Source: Leucocoprinus leucothites (taxonomy: Eukaryota > Basidiomycota > Agaricomycetes > Agaricales > Agaricaceae). Taken from it: 64,000 bases of DNA. The DNA is taken from assembly GCA_013368445.1 (NCBI GenBank), contig JAACJO010000021.1:248001-312000 (forward strand), read 5' to 3'. The position numbers and the translations under genes were made by a program. Numbering within the stretch: the stretch's first letter is position 1; each line of letters opens with the position of its first letter. Below are positions 35,301 through 46,900 of the stretch, one piece after another. The notes under the pieces were generated by a model that saw only the letters and a list, made by a program, of their open reading frames with translations, was not told where the DNA came from and did no database searches.

Positions 35301-37763
35301 ACATGCCACGTGAACAGGTGAAACGAGCCGCGCTTGAGGGGCTGGCCATATAGCAAGGGTGGTGGGTACAGCTACCAACGTGTTACTGCAGGAGAAGGTC
35401 ACAGACTAGTTCCCCGGGGTCACCCACTCAGCTTATTCGTCGCCAGCGCTTCCGTTTCAAGAGTCTGCACGAAGTAGTAGGAGACACGCAGTTGCCGCCA
35501 GCACTGTCATACCAGGGAGCCCTGGAACCGCCAGTACCCCGCCCAATTCCGCTGACAAAATACTATCTCTACTCAACCCCCCCCCTTCAACCTGGTCTAC
35601 CAACCCCAACAATCGAAATCGCACCTACTCCAATCTTAGAACCTTCACCATTGGCAGTGGCTGAGTCCCCTGGTGACCCCCTACGGCCGTGAGATCACCG
35701 CAAAGACAGCGAGGGCGCAGCTATGGCCAATGAAACGCCTAGCCCTCAGAAATGAGTGCCATTATATAAGCGTCTATCACAGACGATGCCCTGGCCGCAA
35801 TCGTCGCACATCCTCCTCTTGCTCCATCATGATCACGCCCCCAACAGCCAACCATCCCAGCTTTCTTTATATCGTAACCACCTCCCTCCTCGTCAGGCCC
35901 TCCGCTATCATCGTCGCATCAACCAATCGCGTCTCTATCGCAACACTCTGTCCCCACATCTGTACCACCATCGCACCCACTTCTTGAATAACTAACGAAA
36001 GCACAGAATCGTCAGGTGCAGCCTACGCGTGTTCTATCATGTCATTCCACACTCGCAGGAGTCGAAGCTTCATTTCTTCTTTCCGCAGGCATCACCTCGC
36101 CATACCCATATCCACGAGGCCGTTCAAATCCTGATGGTGGAGGTTATCCTTCACTTCATCGCCGGCAATGCCAAATGATGTTCTGTGTGCTATTGCTCAG
36201 AGATTAGTGTCTGCACAGAAGATGTGAGGGTGGGGCTTAAGATTTGAATTTCGGATGAGAGGGTTATGGGAAGGGCACATGAAGCATTGTTGATGTTGTC
36301 TAGTGCACTTTTGTTGACCACTTCAACTCCTCATAATGAGGTTGGCGGTGATCATGCATACACTGGATCACTTGCAGATGCAGAAGCTCAAATTCCAGCC
36401 TTTATTGGCAGGGTGGATCCAACTATCTTGCGGGCCCTGAAGTCTTTTAAACAGAAGTCGGAGGACATGGAGCATGATGTCGTGGCCATGAAGAAATTCA
36501 TGTGTGCCTCATGATCGTTTTTTTCTGCAGCTGCATTCTCGCCAGATCTTACACAAGACTCAACATCAACTAACGGCACTGGCACTGGCAGTAGAGGATG
36601 GACACCATGAATCTGAACACCAATATCCCCATTTACGACCCTCACCCCGGCACTAGCACTGATATTTGGAAGCGTCACACCAAGTCGGAATAAACCCTCC
36701 TCTACGACATGATGCACTGCCTCTGCATCCAGGTTACCTTCCGAGACCTCTCCATCCTCTTCCACTGCAGTGGAGTCATCGAGTAACGCCGATGTCGTGG
36801 AATCACTAAGCCTCAAAACACTTATACCTGATTTCACCTTCCCTCCGACATTTTTCCCTGGACCACCCCCCAATAACCAATGATCCCGTTCCACTGACCA
36901 AGAGGAGTACGAGTTGTGTAGCAGTGCCTTGGGTGGGATTGGAAGCACACCGATGTATGTGCCTGGGATGAGCATAGGCAGTCCAGGTGTCGGCGTTGCA
37001 AATAGGAGAAGTCCTATTGGCTCTCCATTGCAAGACGTGGCTCTGTTACTGCTCTCGCTGCGGCTGCCACAGGTAGAGAGGGCTGTTCTGAGGATGGTGA
37101 ACGGCGCTGGCTATGGTTGCGTAGAAGAGAGGGGGAAGGTGCGGATTGGGTTGCTTGGTATTTAGAGGATTCGTGGAGTGGAGCCTGTGTTTAGCTCGGA
37201 TGGACTTTGGGACCGACAGTGCAATTGCAAACGCCTGTTGTTACTTTACCTAGATGGGAATTTATAGGGAGGTAGAAGGTTCGACAGACGGCAAGGGTAT
37301 TGTGCCGTAGTGGTTAGAGTTTGGGCGCCTTCTGGATATGAGTCTCTGAGTCTATAGCTCTCGTCACATAATCAGCGATCTGGTTTACGATACTGACTGA
37401 ACAGAAGCATGAAATTTTACCAACTGTGCATGCACTGGATGAGACTGGCCACTGTGAGGCTTTGAGAATACCAACACAAGGAGGAGCGAGATCCAGGGTT
37501 ACATGCTGTGAGGTTCGGGATGTTGCGCCGACTGCTGATCCAGTCGCTCTGAACAACACACCAGGATGTGCGAGCAAACGACCATGAAGGATAGAAAGGG
37601 ATGGAGCAGGGATGAGATAGGAGCATGCCAGTGCAGGGTGATAGCGCCTGCAAGTCATAGGTCCAGATGTAACTGCGCTAAAGCGGTGGTCAGGGCTGGG
37701 ATGGGCATATCACAACTTGTCATTATAGCTCTCATAATAACTGTTGCTCTCTTCTCTTCAAAC
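32379..37763. other. Long gene-poor stretch
   Basis: Several frames of 60-195 codons are open on either strand (32703-33056, 34133-34522, 34745-35017, 36388-36975), none with a recognisable domain. At 36266-36514 the plus strand reads as a plausible helical piece (AFIGRVDPTILRALKSFKQK), but the minus strand is open over the same bases and I cannot decide between them. From 35500 to 36000 the DNA is C-rich on plus with degenerate Pro/His codons. No gene is supported. Confidence 0.4.
33807..33882. repeat. 76-bp segment with imperfect terminal inverted repeats
   Basis: It starts TGTAAGCTTGGTCGACTAT and ends ATAGTCAACGGACAGCTTACA. The first eight bases are an exact inverted match (TGTAAGCT/AGCTTACA), and GACTAT/ATAGTC pairs further in. 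No target-site duplication is clear. It could be a tiny non-autonomous element or a chance hairpin. Confidence 0.4.
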
Positions 37764-39230
37764 ATGACTACCCGCGCCTGGATTGCTGATCAACTCCACT
37801 ATGAGGCATTAGTCAAGTACAGAGGGACAGGTACAGCGAAGGATGAACACTTCGAACAGATTGCACGCAATCTTCGAGCTCATCATCTGTGGGGGGGGGA
37901 AGCGCAAGGATATCAAAGGGAGTCAGATTAAATCTGCGTTCAATTCTAAGGTAAGCTCTTCTCCTGCATTCTTGCCGGCTTTAATACTAAATTTCGATAA
38001 AATTCCACAGTGCAGGAAGATCAACACCTTATTCTATCTAGGATTCGAGCAATGTTCTGCTACTGGCGGGTCTGTTGGTTCCTTCATCTATACTGATCCC
38101 GAGGCCTTGAAGAAATTCCTGGAATGGCGTGATAATTTGACTTACAAAGGGGGATGTATCATTCTATCTTGGTTTTCATCTCTATCTAACTTTCCCAGCT
38201 TCACAAGCTTGCCATCAAGTGGACAGGAAGAACATGGGAACCATATTTCAAGATCAAGGAGATCAATGTCGGTAAAGTTGCAACTGGCGAGTATGCATTT
38301 CACCCCACTGAGGGAGTGGCTATGATGAATAAAGATGAGCCTGACCTCGGTGCCGGTCCCTCTTATCCCTTCTCCCCAGAGTGGCTATCACAAGCCCCTC
38401 TAGCCTTGGGTTCAGATCTTGAAGCCCAATCTCTTTTACCGTTTATCAGTGCCGCTTCTGCATTACTAGCTCAAGCTCCTATAGCCACAACTGCCATTTC
38501 TGCCGCCACTGCCAGTATCTCTACTGTTGCTCAAGCACCCAATGCTCCTACTACCATCACCATCCCCGGTGCTATGGCACTTGGAACCATGCCCACTACT
38601 GCCACTACCACTACTACTACCACCGTCCCTTCTGGCACTCCTACCACTGTGGCTATCGCTGCTCCCACCACCACTGCTGCTCCCACTTCCAACCATCCCT
38701 TTCTTTTGTCTTCCATTACAAGTCCTTCCGTCACCTCTGGCTCCTTTGCTTCTTCTGGGGTAACTGATACCACTTTCATGGCTTCTACATTGTTTCCCGA
38801 TATTCTAATGGCAGATACCCAGGTTATGCAGCCTACACCTCTCACTAGGAGTGCCCTTCACTCAGCCATGCCATCGGAAGCATCATCGCACAAGCGTAAG
38901 AAGCTCCATCAAGCTCGAGAGTGTCATCGAAAAAAAAAGCTATCAGCACATAAGGCTCCGAATTCAGCTCCAGTCCTAGCTCTGAATCTGGACCCAGAAG
39001 GGATAGTCCAATTGATCTCTGATGAGGGAAAACAGATGATGCAGATCATTAGTTCCTTCACCGCAGGGTTAAACACTTTATCAACCCAGGTGAACATCGG
39101 TCAGATCAGGGACCTCAAAAGCCCAGCTTGACTATAATCAGTAATCGTGATTATCGAAATCGCGATTATGATTATTATAATCTAGCTAAGATTAATGAAT
39201 AAACATTATGTAACAAATAAAAAGCAGAAG

Positions 39231-39290
39231 TGGGGAGTTTAACCCTCAACCACTAGTGCAAGATGGCGGGTAGTTACCATTACACTAGAT
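39231..39290 (-). other. tRNA-like segment (A-box and B-box-like), minus strand
   Basis: The reverse complement reads ATCTAGTGTAATGGTAACTA then ends GGTTAAACTCCCC, resembling the internal RNA polymerase III promoter boxes of a tRNA. It does not fold as a complete tRNA by eye, so it may be a tRNA relic or SINE head. Confidence 0.35.
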
Positions 39291-39582
39291 GACCTTAGGT
39301 ATAGATGGAAGTACTTCATATATATAGACATCCGCATACGCTCCTATCATATTCAAGGGCCTTGGATATGTATGTAACCATGGAGCTGTGCTTATTTTGC
39401 ATTTATCTGAAGTGTTAGGTGCACTATTATTGTCAAAATGGGAGGGATATTCGTCATGCACAAATGTGTCACTTGGGATTGTGGACTTGGTCAAATTTGT
39501 GCTCGTTGTTTGGTCGTGCTTACACCGTTTCTGGTGGTTTGGGAATGTGATATATATATGTTATTTTCATAATATAGTAAGG

Positions 39583-39675
39583 TAGTTTGGCAAAGTGGTT
39601 TATGATACCATTTATTCCATTTGTATTTAGGCGCCCTTATCTTGAGGGCATGGGTTCAATCCTTGTCAATGTTTG
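39583..39675 (+). other. tRNA-like segment with 7-base anticodon-type loop
   Basis: The plus strand shows TTTGGCAAAGTGG (A-box-like), a 5-bp stem GCCCT/AGGGC closing a seven-base loop TATCTTG, and GGGTTCAATCC (B-box and T-loop-like). Spacing between the first box and the stem is too long for a working tRNA. It is probably a tRNA-derived SINE piece or tRNA pseudogene. Confidence 0.4.
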
Positions 39676-40321
39676 ATTATTTTTTTTGGGTTAGATTATC
39701 GAGGATTTTGGACTTAGGATTATCCAGTATTAGCTGATTATTTTAGGATTATTGTAAGATTATCCTTAGCTAATTTCTAATTACTCAGCACTGGATAGCT
39801 TGTCTATGGTAGTATTAAATACAAAGATTATTAAATAGTCAATAATCGCGATTATAATAATCATAATCACGATTATCGAAATCATGATTACTGACTATAG
39901 TCAAGCCAGGATTATCTAGGCTTTTGCAACCAATGATCCAGGATTTACGGATATAGAACGCGGGAGCATTTCAGTTTTCTATTCTAATCCTGCCAACAGC
40001 CATGCCATCAATGCACTTCTCTCTCCTGGTGGCAGTTGTGATGCATCTCATATCACTAGTATTTTTCGTGCCATCCTCCAGACAGTCCAAGACCAGATTT
40101 AGACTCATTGAACAATCTTTCATATATTACTGTCTCTCCTGTCATCAAATATGCTTCTTTTTTTCTTTTAGTGTTTTGTTCTCTACTACTTGTGCCATGT
40201 TTGTTGTCTGTTGATTTTTGTGCTGTTGTAGTTAGTGGACTTGTATGATATACTGTTGTGGTGCATGATCTTGAGATCACATACTCTTTTCAAAATGGTG
40301 ATGTGAGCATAACTACTACAT

Positions 40322-41827
40322 TTATGCAGAGCTTTCTATGTTACTTTCATCTTCATTGCCTTTACCTTCATCCTCCTCATCTGACCCCTCTTCCTCCTCT
40401 TCCTCATCAGCTGACTCATATATCTCATCATTTACCGCTAAACCACCCATCAAGTCTTCAGCAGCCTGAACTTCCTCCTCAATTTTATACAGATATCCAT
40501 CAACATTCTCAACTCCCCACCTTTCCAACTCACAATTATACCTTTCCCACATGTCATCAGCAATATGATCCCGCCATTCTCTAATTGCTCTGCTATCCCT
40601 TGCTGCACTATGCCTTGGACTCCATTGCACAACATCTCAGTCATTGAGGTCTTCATCATCATCACTATCTGAGCTGTAACTATCTGTGCCAGGATCCTCA
40701 GATATATCTGTGCCAGAACCAGCTGTAAAAGGCTGAGGTCTTGAATCGTGATGTTGGATAAAGTTGTGAATGACAGCAAGAGCAGTAGGGATGTGAGCTT
40801 GGACTCCAGGTTTGTACTCTAGAGGGAAAGAGAGGATGCAGAAGCGTCATTTCAAAACTCCAAAAATCCTTTCAATAACATTGTGGGCTTGTGCATGTCA
40901 AAGGTTAAATAATTCCTCCTTTGATCAGGGACTGCCATTCCAGACAAAAATAATATTTTATAAATATTCATAGTACTTAGACAGCTTAAAACTTACCATT
41001 GAGCACCTTCAGTCCACTCAGCAAGATGATACTATGTATTTTGATATGGAATCAGTACATTAGCTCAATAAGGAAAACCTAGATCAGCCAGAAGATAATA
41101 TCCTAGTGGTATGTGTAGATCACAGTTTCTTGCAGATTTGAGTAAGCATCCATCAGCTGCTGATTCCTCCCACCCTGTAAGACAATATGTGAATTGTAAA
41201 TCAAAACTACAAGCAAAGAGGCCATTTTGAGAAAGAAAACCTTTCTGATTATGATATGCCTCTTGCCTTGGGGAAGGTGGCACAAAATGAATGTGACTTC
41301 CATCAATTGCACCCAGGCAATAACTAAAAAAGGGCCATAATTTACTGTTTTTCCTCAATTGCTGAGGTCATCTTTGTTCTGGTCATGGAAACTGGACATA
41401 TCTGCCATAGAACTGGGGAGATGTCACTGTATAGGTAATTTTCTTGAAGTACCTGTAGCTATATTAGTGAGTAGGAACAGGATTTTACAGGAGAGATCCT
41501 TATACTTTGCAATTATAGCATTTGCAAATTGAAACCTCTCTCCTGCATGATGGACTATGATACCTACAACAGCCTTATACAAGAAAATTGCAGTCTGTGT
41601 TTCTAGGCTGACATGTTGTGAGTCCTCAAGCCCAATCTCCTGCAACTCTAGAACCAGCTGTTGGAATACATGTTTCCAAACACCTAGCTCTGTGTGTATC
41701 CTACCCAGATGTCCATGAATAAGCTCAAGTACCCATCCTTCACCTCTCAATGCTGATGTGTGATAAGGTATTCTAACATGCTGTGGCAATGGTGGTGGTT
41801 GTGGCGGTGCTGCTACTGCTACATGCA
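40322..41827 (-). pseudogene. Harbinger copy 1: DDE transposase, main part
   Basis: Minus-strand pieces match HARBI1-like (DDE_Tnp_4) transposases in order: IPYHTSALRGEGWVLELIHG with a helical block (41424-41800), GAIDGSHIHFVPPSPRQEAY and NQKGFLSQNGLFACSFDL and GWEESAADGCLL and YYLLADLGFP (41065-41358), then YHLAEW, HNVIERIFGVLK, EYKPGVQAHIPTALAVIHNF (about 40745-41040), and a C-terminal acidic tail (40322-40630). The DDE motif region GAIDGSH and the ADLGFP block are present. Stops: TGA in place of Arg at LRHAQ and LKRRF, plus TGA and TAG near 41040-41063. The 5' part of the gene lies beyond the Gypsy insertion at 52884-53200. Harbinger transposases cut and paste at TWA targets. Confidence 0.75.
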
Positions 41828-41832
41828 GCTGA
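41828..41832. repeat. Gypsy target-site duplication, left (GCTGA)
   Basis: GCTGA directly precedes the left LTR and the same five bases follow the right LTR at 52879-52883. Five bases is the usual Ty3/Gypsy duplication. Confidence 0.85.
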
Positions 41833-42529
41833 TGTTAAGATTTACAGTCAGAGCGCCTAGTAATGTCACATGTCACAACATGTGATTGGGTTATGTAAGA
41901 CAGCGGCTAACTGGTCTTTAACCTACTTCAATTAATAAGCTTGAGTATTCTCAAAAGCTCAGTAAGAGAAGGCCAAGAAGACTTGAGGTAAGTCTAAGGT
42001 AGCGTGAGGTTCGAGACAACAACAATGATACAAGTGGATTCAAGGCAGGGCAAGTAAACACAAGTAGTCCAGGAAACAAAAGAAAGATTAAACTTGTGTT
42101 TAATCTTCCAAATACAAAGTCCTTAAATACTAACTAAGTGAAATGATATCAAACTATGAAACTACAACTACAAGTCCGAGATCACTATCATGATTCTGAT
42201 AAATACGCATCTGTCTGCCGATGTAATAGCTATCATAGTTAGATATCAAATAGTTCCAATCCAAACATGATGTCCATGAAACTATCATTGTCTGTTTATC
42301 AATCTCTTTAGTCTATAACAATCAAACAGCAAAACCATTCCTCCTGATCCTCCTAATGACATCTGTCCAGTTGTACTCATCCCAATCGACATTGAACTGT
42401 TCTTCTTCCACATTGAACTTACCAACATATTCTTCCCAATCTAGAACCGCAGCTTTGGACTGTGTAGCTGTATCAGTGTCTAAGATGATTAAGTCACAGT
42501 GGGCATCAATCAAGTCAATGTTTATAACA
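41833..42529 (-). repeat. 3' LTR of the Gypsy element (697 bp)
   Basis: Begins TGTTAAGATTTACAGTCAGA on plus and ends TTTATAACA; same length (697 bp) as the solo LTR at 44154-44850. On the minus strand it carries a TATA-like TATTTAAGG (about 42122-42130) and, about 30 bases downstream, the hairpin GATTAAACACAAGTTTAATC. The first 208 bases of the minus-strand LTR are open and code the end of the upstream 3' ORF (stop at 42322). Confidence 0.95.
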
Positions 42530-43973
42530 TTATCCCTTTTGTAGGACTTGATGTCCTCATCAACGTCCTTATCCAAATCGGGTTCAGTAATCTTCATAGG
42601 GCTCTCCTGTGATGTTGGCAATTGCAATGTCATTGTAGGGGTCATCATACTCTTCTCCATAAGCGTCCCTATGATCATAACCTCCATCTGAGACTCATCG
42701 AGATCTGAGGTGGCATTGGGTATGAGGTTGATGGCGAGGCATTTGGTAATGTGTATATCTGGTGTCAGGAGTCGGGCGAGCTGGAGAATGTGGCGGTAGA
42801 ACTCGTGTTCTACTTGCATCTGTTGAGTTGAGTCCCATGCAGAGGAAGACTTCATTTTTCCTTTGTCATTGACATCAAACAGATTGGATCGGGCAGACTT
42901 CTTGAGCTGGAGTGGTTCTGGTAGAAGGTAGGAGGAGGTCTCTGGGTCTAAATACTTGGGATGGATGTTTGTGGGTAAGGATAAGTTTGAGCCATTGTTG
43001 TTCTCGATCAGAGACTCTGTTGATGAATGAGGTGAGGGGAAAGAGGTGTAATTGTGGGAACTTTGCAATGGCTCATCGTTGTAAGACCTGTGCAAATTCT
43101 CGGGTGGTGCATGCTTGGTGTTTGTTGAGGAAGCAATATCTTCCAAGATGTCCAGGGGTGGGGTGTTGACAGTAGTGGTAGATGTAACATTCGCATTGGT
43201 CCATGAAATGACCATTGACCCTACAGATTGCGCAGTAGTCTCTCAGTGTAGTACTTTTGGGGGTAGGAACCGAGTTGGGTTCTGTTTGTGGCAATCATAG
43301 TCTATGATCATTCGTTCCAATTGGTTCCTTTCCCTGAGAGGTATCAGGTCAAGCCACATCAAGAAGTTCAGAGGGAACTCCATTGGTTCCATCATTGGGT
43401 CCATCTGGGTACTGGAGAGTAGGGAGTTCAGATCCTTGTTGAGTCTCGCTAGGCTCACTCGGATCTAGAGCCTTTGGGAAAGCATGAAGGGCTTGTTCAG
43501 CCACTGATATGATTTTCCTAATGACAGGTGATTCGACAGTTCGGTGAAGTGAGTCAACGTGACACTTGAAGGAATGCGAGTGGTGGAGCAGCATGTGTTT
43601 AAGAAATAGGAGAGTAGTCCAGTCCTCCCTGAATAGGTTGAACTGAACAGCATTGAGTGAATCTTCACAGAGAGTGGCCCTAGCTTCAGTGAAGGGGGCA
43701 TCATAGAGCTGGAAGGTTCGAATAGCTCTAGTGGGGTCGGTGTAGGTTTCTTCTGGTAGGGAATTTTCCGAAATTGAGGAAGAGGACTGCGATGGTTGTG
43801 ACTGGAGGGGCAATGACATAGCTCGTTCCTGTTCCAGGCGAGGTATATGTTGGAGGGTGTGGAGATAAATGACCAGAGTTAGACGTGATGTCTGATTTGT
43901 GGAGGGGTACTAGGGGTGTGTTGGGTTGGTAGGTATAAGGCTCTGGGGTGGTGTTTGGAATGAGATGTTGCAT
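42322..43973 (-). pseudogene. Extra 3' ORF of the Gypsy element, with CCHC knuckle, ending inside the LTR
   Basis: A second reading frame starts at the ATG at 43973, 12 bases after the pol stop. The start is Pro/Thr-rich (HLIPNTTPEPYTYQPNTP). A helical block follows (LYDAPFTEARATLCEDSL, DWTTLLFLKHMLLHHSH), then a clear CX2CX4HX4C knuckle, CAICRVNGHFMDQC, with a second Cys/His cluster (YCQHPTPGHLGRYC), then a polar region, an acidic end, and finally about 68 codons that lie inside the 3' LTR (from VINIDLIDAHCDLIILD to RRIRRNGFAV). Two frame changes (about 43800 and 43100) and two TGA stops (about 43350 and 43306) break it. I know no named family. An extra ORF in the env/accessory position that reads through the polypurine tract into U3 is unusual; a nucleic-acid-binding or regulatory role is a guess. 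Confidence 0.65.
42530..42541 (-). promoter_or_regulatory. Polypurine tract next to the 3' LTR
   Basis: The minus strand reads CAAAAGGGATAA directly before the LTR start (TGTTATAAA). This purine run is the expected plus-strand primer. It lies within the 3' ORF. Confidence 0.7.
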
Positions 43974-43985
43974 GATTCTGGTTTT

Positions 43986-46900
43986 TCAACAAAGTTTGTA
44001 ATGTTGTTTATAAGTGCCTAACATCTCCTGTGCATTCTTTAGGGTGTCTGTGGGCTGCCATATTCGTTCTGAATTGGGGTATCCTTTCCAGTGAATCAGA
44101 TATTCAATCTTTCCGTGGCATGTTTTTCGATGGTGAACAAAGTCTTCGACTTCTGTTAAGATTTACAGTCAGAGCGCCTAGTAATGTCACGTGTCACAAC
44201 ACATGATTGGGTTATGTAAGACAGTGGCTAACTGGTCTTTAACCTACTTCAATTAATAAGCTTGAGTATTCTCAAAAGCTCAGTAAGAGAAGGCCATGAA
44301 GACTTGAGGTAAGTCTAAGGTAGTGCGAGGTTTGAGACAACAACAATGATACAAGTGGATTCAAGGCAGGGCAAGTAAACACAAGTAGTCCAGGAAACAA
44401 AGGAAAGATTAAACTTGTGTTTAATCTTCCAAATACAAAGTCCTTAAATACTAACTAAGTGAAATGATATCAAACTATGAAACTACAACTACAAGTCCAG
44501 GATCACTATTACGATTCTGATAAATACATATCTGTCCGCCAATGTAACAGCTATCATAGTTAGATATCAAATAGTTCCAATTCAAACGTGATGTCCATAA
44601 AACCATCATTGTCTGTTTATCAATCTTGTTAGTCCATAACAATCAAACAGTGAAACCATTCCTCCTAATCCTCCTAATGACATCTGTCCAGTTATACTCG
44701 TCCCAATCAACATTGAATCATTCTTCCTCCACATCAAACTTACCAACATATTCTTCCCAATCTAGAACTGTGGCTTTGGACTGTGTGGCTGTGTCAGCAT
44801 CTAGGATGATCAAGTCACAATGAGTGTCAATCAAGTCAACATTTATAACAACTTCCCATTCTTCTTCTCCTTCTACTAGATCAGGTGGTAGATTCTTGAA
44901 ATGATTTCCATATTCGTCGTTCTCAGTTACTGGCCATAGGAGTCCTACGTGGAAGTGGGGATGAACTTTCCATGATTTGGGTAATTTTAGTTTGTAGTTC
45001 ACAGGTCCAAGCTTCTTTGTGATTTCAAATAGTCCTACGCATTTTGCTAATAGTTTCCTTGATGGTACTTGAATAGGGAGATTGTGTGAATCTGGCCAAA
45101 TCTTTTGCCCTACTTCTAGTTTTGGGAGTGGGCCTTTGATTTGTTCCGTCATAGTTTGCCTTGCTTTCTCATGCAAATCCTGTGCAGCTATGTGGATATT
45201 CTTTATCCAGTTGATGTGGTCTTCAGTCGCCAGATTGTTCATTGGTTCTTGATCAGTTAGGAAAGCTTTGAGGGGGTGGCCATACATCAGTTCAAAGGGT
45301 GTTTGTGATTGATTTGAATGGGTTCTGGAGTTGTGTGCGAATTTGATGAGGGGTAGTTTCTTTGGCCAGTCAAGTGCATTCTTGGAACAGTAAGCAGAGA
45401 GGTACATTTTGATTTCTTGGTTGAAGCATTCTGTGGTACCATCGGATTGGGGGTGGTATGTGGTAGATCATGCGTGTTCTATTCCTAGCTTCTTGAACAG
45501 AGCTTGGACAGATTTAGCAACAAATCTAGGGTCTTGATCAGAGATAATTTTGTCTGGGGTTCCAAAATGTGAGAAGATGTTTTTGATTAACAGATCAGAG
45601 ATGTGATCTACAGTGGTTTCTTTTCATGTTGGTACTATAATTATCCCTTTTGTGAGTCTGTGGTCTACTACGGACAAAATAGAATCGAATCCATCGACTT
45701 CTGGGAGATCAGTGATGAGATCCATAGCTATTTGTGCAAATGGTTGAAGAGAGTGTGGTCCTTTAATGGGTTGGAGTGGGGGCTTGAAAGGCTGTCTGTT
45801 GATCTTGTGTTGTTGACAGATGGGGCAACCTTTCACGTAGTTCTTGACAAATGCTCTCATTCCAGGCCATGTGACGTATTCTTCCAATTTACATATGGTT
45901 TCGGTTGTACCAGGGTGTCCTGCTGCTGGGGTGTCATGTACTCGTTGGAGTAAGTGCTTCTTGAATGTGTTGTTGGTGGGAAGTGTGAAATGTCCTTTTT
46001 TGTCAATATGGGGTGAGCCATCGGGTTTTGTTGGGAGTGATTCTTCAATTTCCGGATTGAGGATATCAACATCCATTGCTGGGAAGGATGATGTATCAAA
46101 CATATGGGCAGGGATAGCCACTTGTGGCTTTTCTTCTTCTTCAGTGACGTGGTCAGGTCAGCGTGAGAGTGCATCAGCCGTGACATTTTTGATGCCGGCA
46201 ATATGGCAGATCTTGACTTTATGGGCACTGATGAGGGTGGACCATTGAATTGTCCATTGGGATAACTTTGATGGTTTAGTCCAATGGATGATATTGTCAT
46301 GATCTGTCCATACAACAGTTTTGTGTGGTGAGCCATCAATGTAGTGTTGCCATTCTTGCAATGCATGGATGATTGCTAGGAATTCTTGTTTGGATGTGTG
46401 GTAACATTTTTTGGTGGGGGAAAATCCTTTTGAGTGGAAGAAGCATGGGTGCATGATACCATTCAAATCCTTTTGAAGTAAAACTGTGCCTGATGCATGG
46501 TTTGAAGCATCAGTTTGTATTTCAAAGGGTTTGGTTGGATCAGGGGTTATGAGAATGGGTTCTTGTAGAAATTTTCTTTTGAGGGTGTCAAATGATGTTT
46601 GAGCTTCTGAATTCCATTGAAATGGTTGATTCTTGTGAAGGAGTGCATTAGGGGGAGCTGTGTAGTGAGCATAATTTTGTATGAATTTTTGATAGAAGTT
46701 GCAAAATCCAATGAATTTGTGGATATCTCATGGGTTCTTGGGTATTAGCCAATCTGCTATTCCTTTGAGTACTGGGTCCATGCGTACTTTGTCAGGTGAA
46801 ATTATGAATCCTAAGTATGCCAATTTTTCTTTTTTGAAATCACATTTCTCTGCTTTGAGATAGAGATTGTGTTTTCGAAAGATTTCAAATACTTGGCATG

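Larger units (their letters stand above)
39127..39905. mobile_element. 779-bp AT-rich terminal-inverted-repeat element with CCAG duplication
   Basis: The left end CTTGACTATAATCAGTAATC and the right end (reverse complement CTTGACTATAGTCAGTAATC) are near-perfect inverted repeats that extend about 55-60 bp through GATTAT-type words. CCAG flanks both sides (39123-39126 and 39906-39909). Removing the element and one CCAG rejoins the Harbinger accessory ORF in frame. There is no transposase ORF, so it is non-autonomous; I cannot assign the superfamily. Two tRNA-like segments lie inside. Confidence 0.8.
37764..39956 (+). pseudogene. Harbinger copy 1: accessory (Myb/regulatory-type) ORF, interrupted
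   Basis: This is the companion ORF of a PIF/Harbinger element. It opens MTTRAWIADQLHYEALVKY, continues with RKDIKGSQIKSAFNSK, an intron 37951-38010, then GFEQCSATGGSVGSFIYTD and KFLEWRD, then HKLAIKWTGRTWEPYFKIKE, a Ser/Thr/Ala-rich middle, and a basic plus helical end (SHKRKKLHQARECHRKKK, QLISDEGKQMMQIISSF). A diverged sister is at 57090-58414. Breaks: a G9 run at 37891-37899 shifts the frame; a second G run near 38151 upsets the next splice phase; and a 779-bp element is inserted after 39126. Reading across that insertion, minus one CCAG copy, the frame continues 16 codons to a TAG at 39954. The protein is thought to help Harbinger transposases enter the nucleus and bind DNA. Confidence 0.65.

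Noticed and set aside
36388..36975. 195-codon minus-strand ORF
   Set aside because: The opposite strand is also largely open and equally plausible; no domain on either strand, so no gene was called.
37300..37350. tRNA-like word (GTAGTGGTTAGAG)
   Set aside because: Only one box-like match; no stem or B-box at the right distance.
41833..44850. Interpretation as a tandem Gypsy array (LTR-internal-LTR-internal-LTR)
   Set aside because: The middle LTR has its own ACTTC duplication and the pol frame runs across it from integrase to chromodomain, so it is a nested solo LTR.
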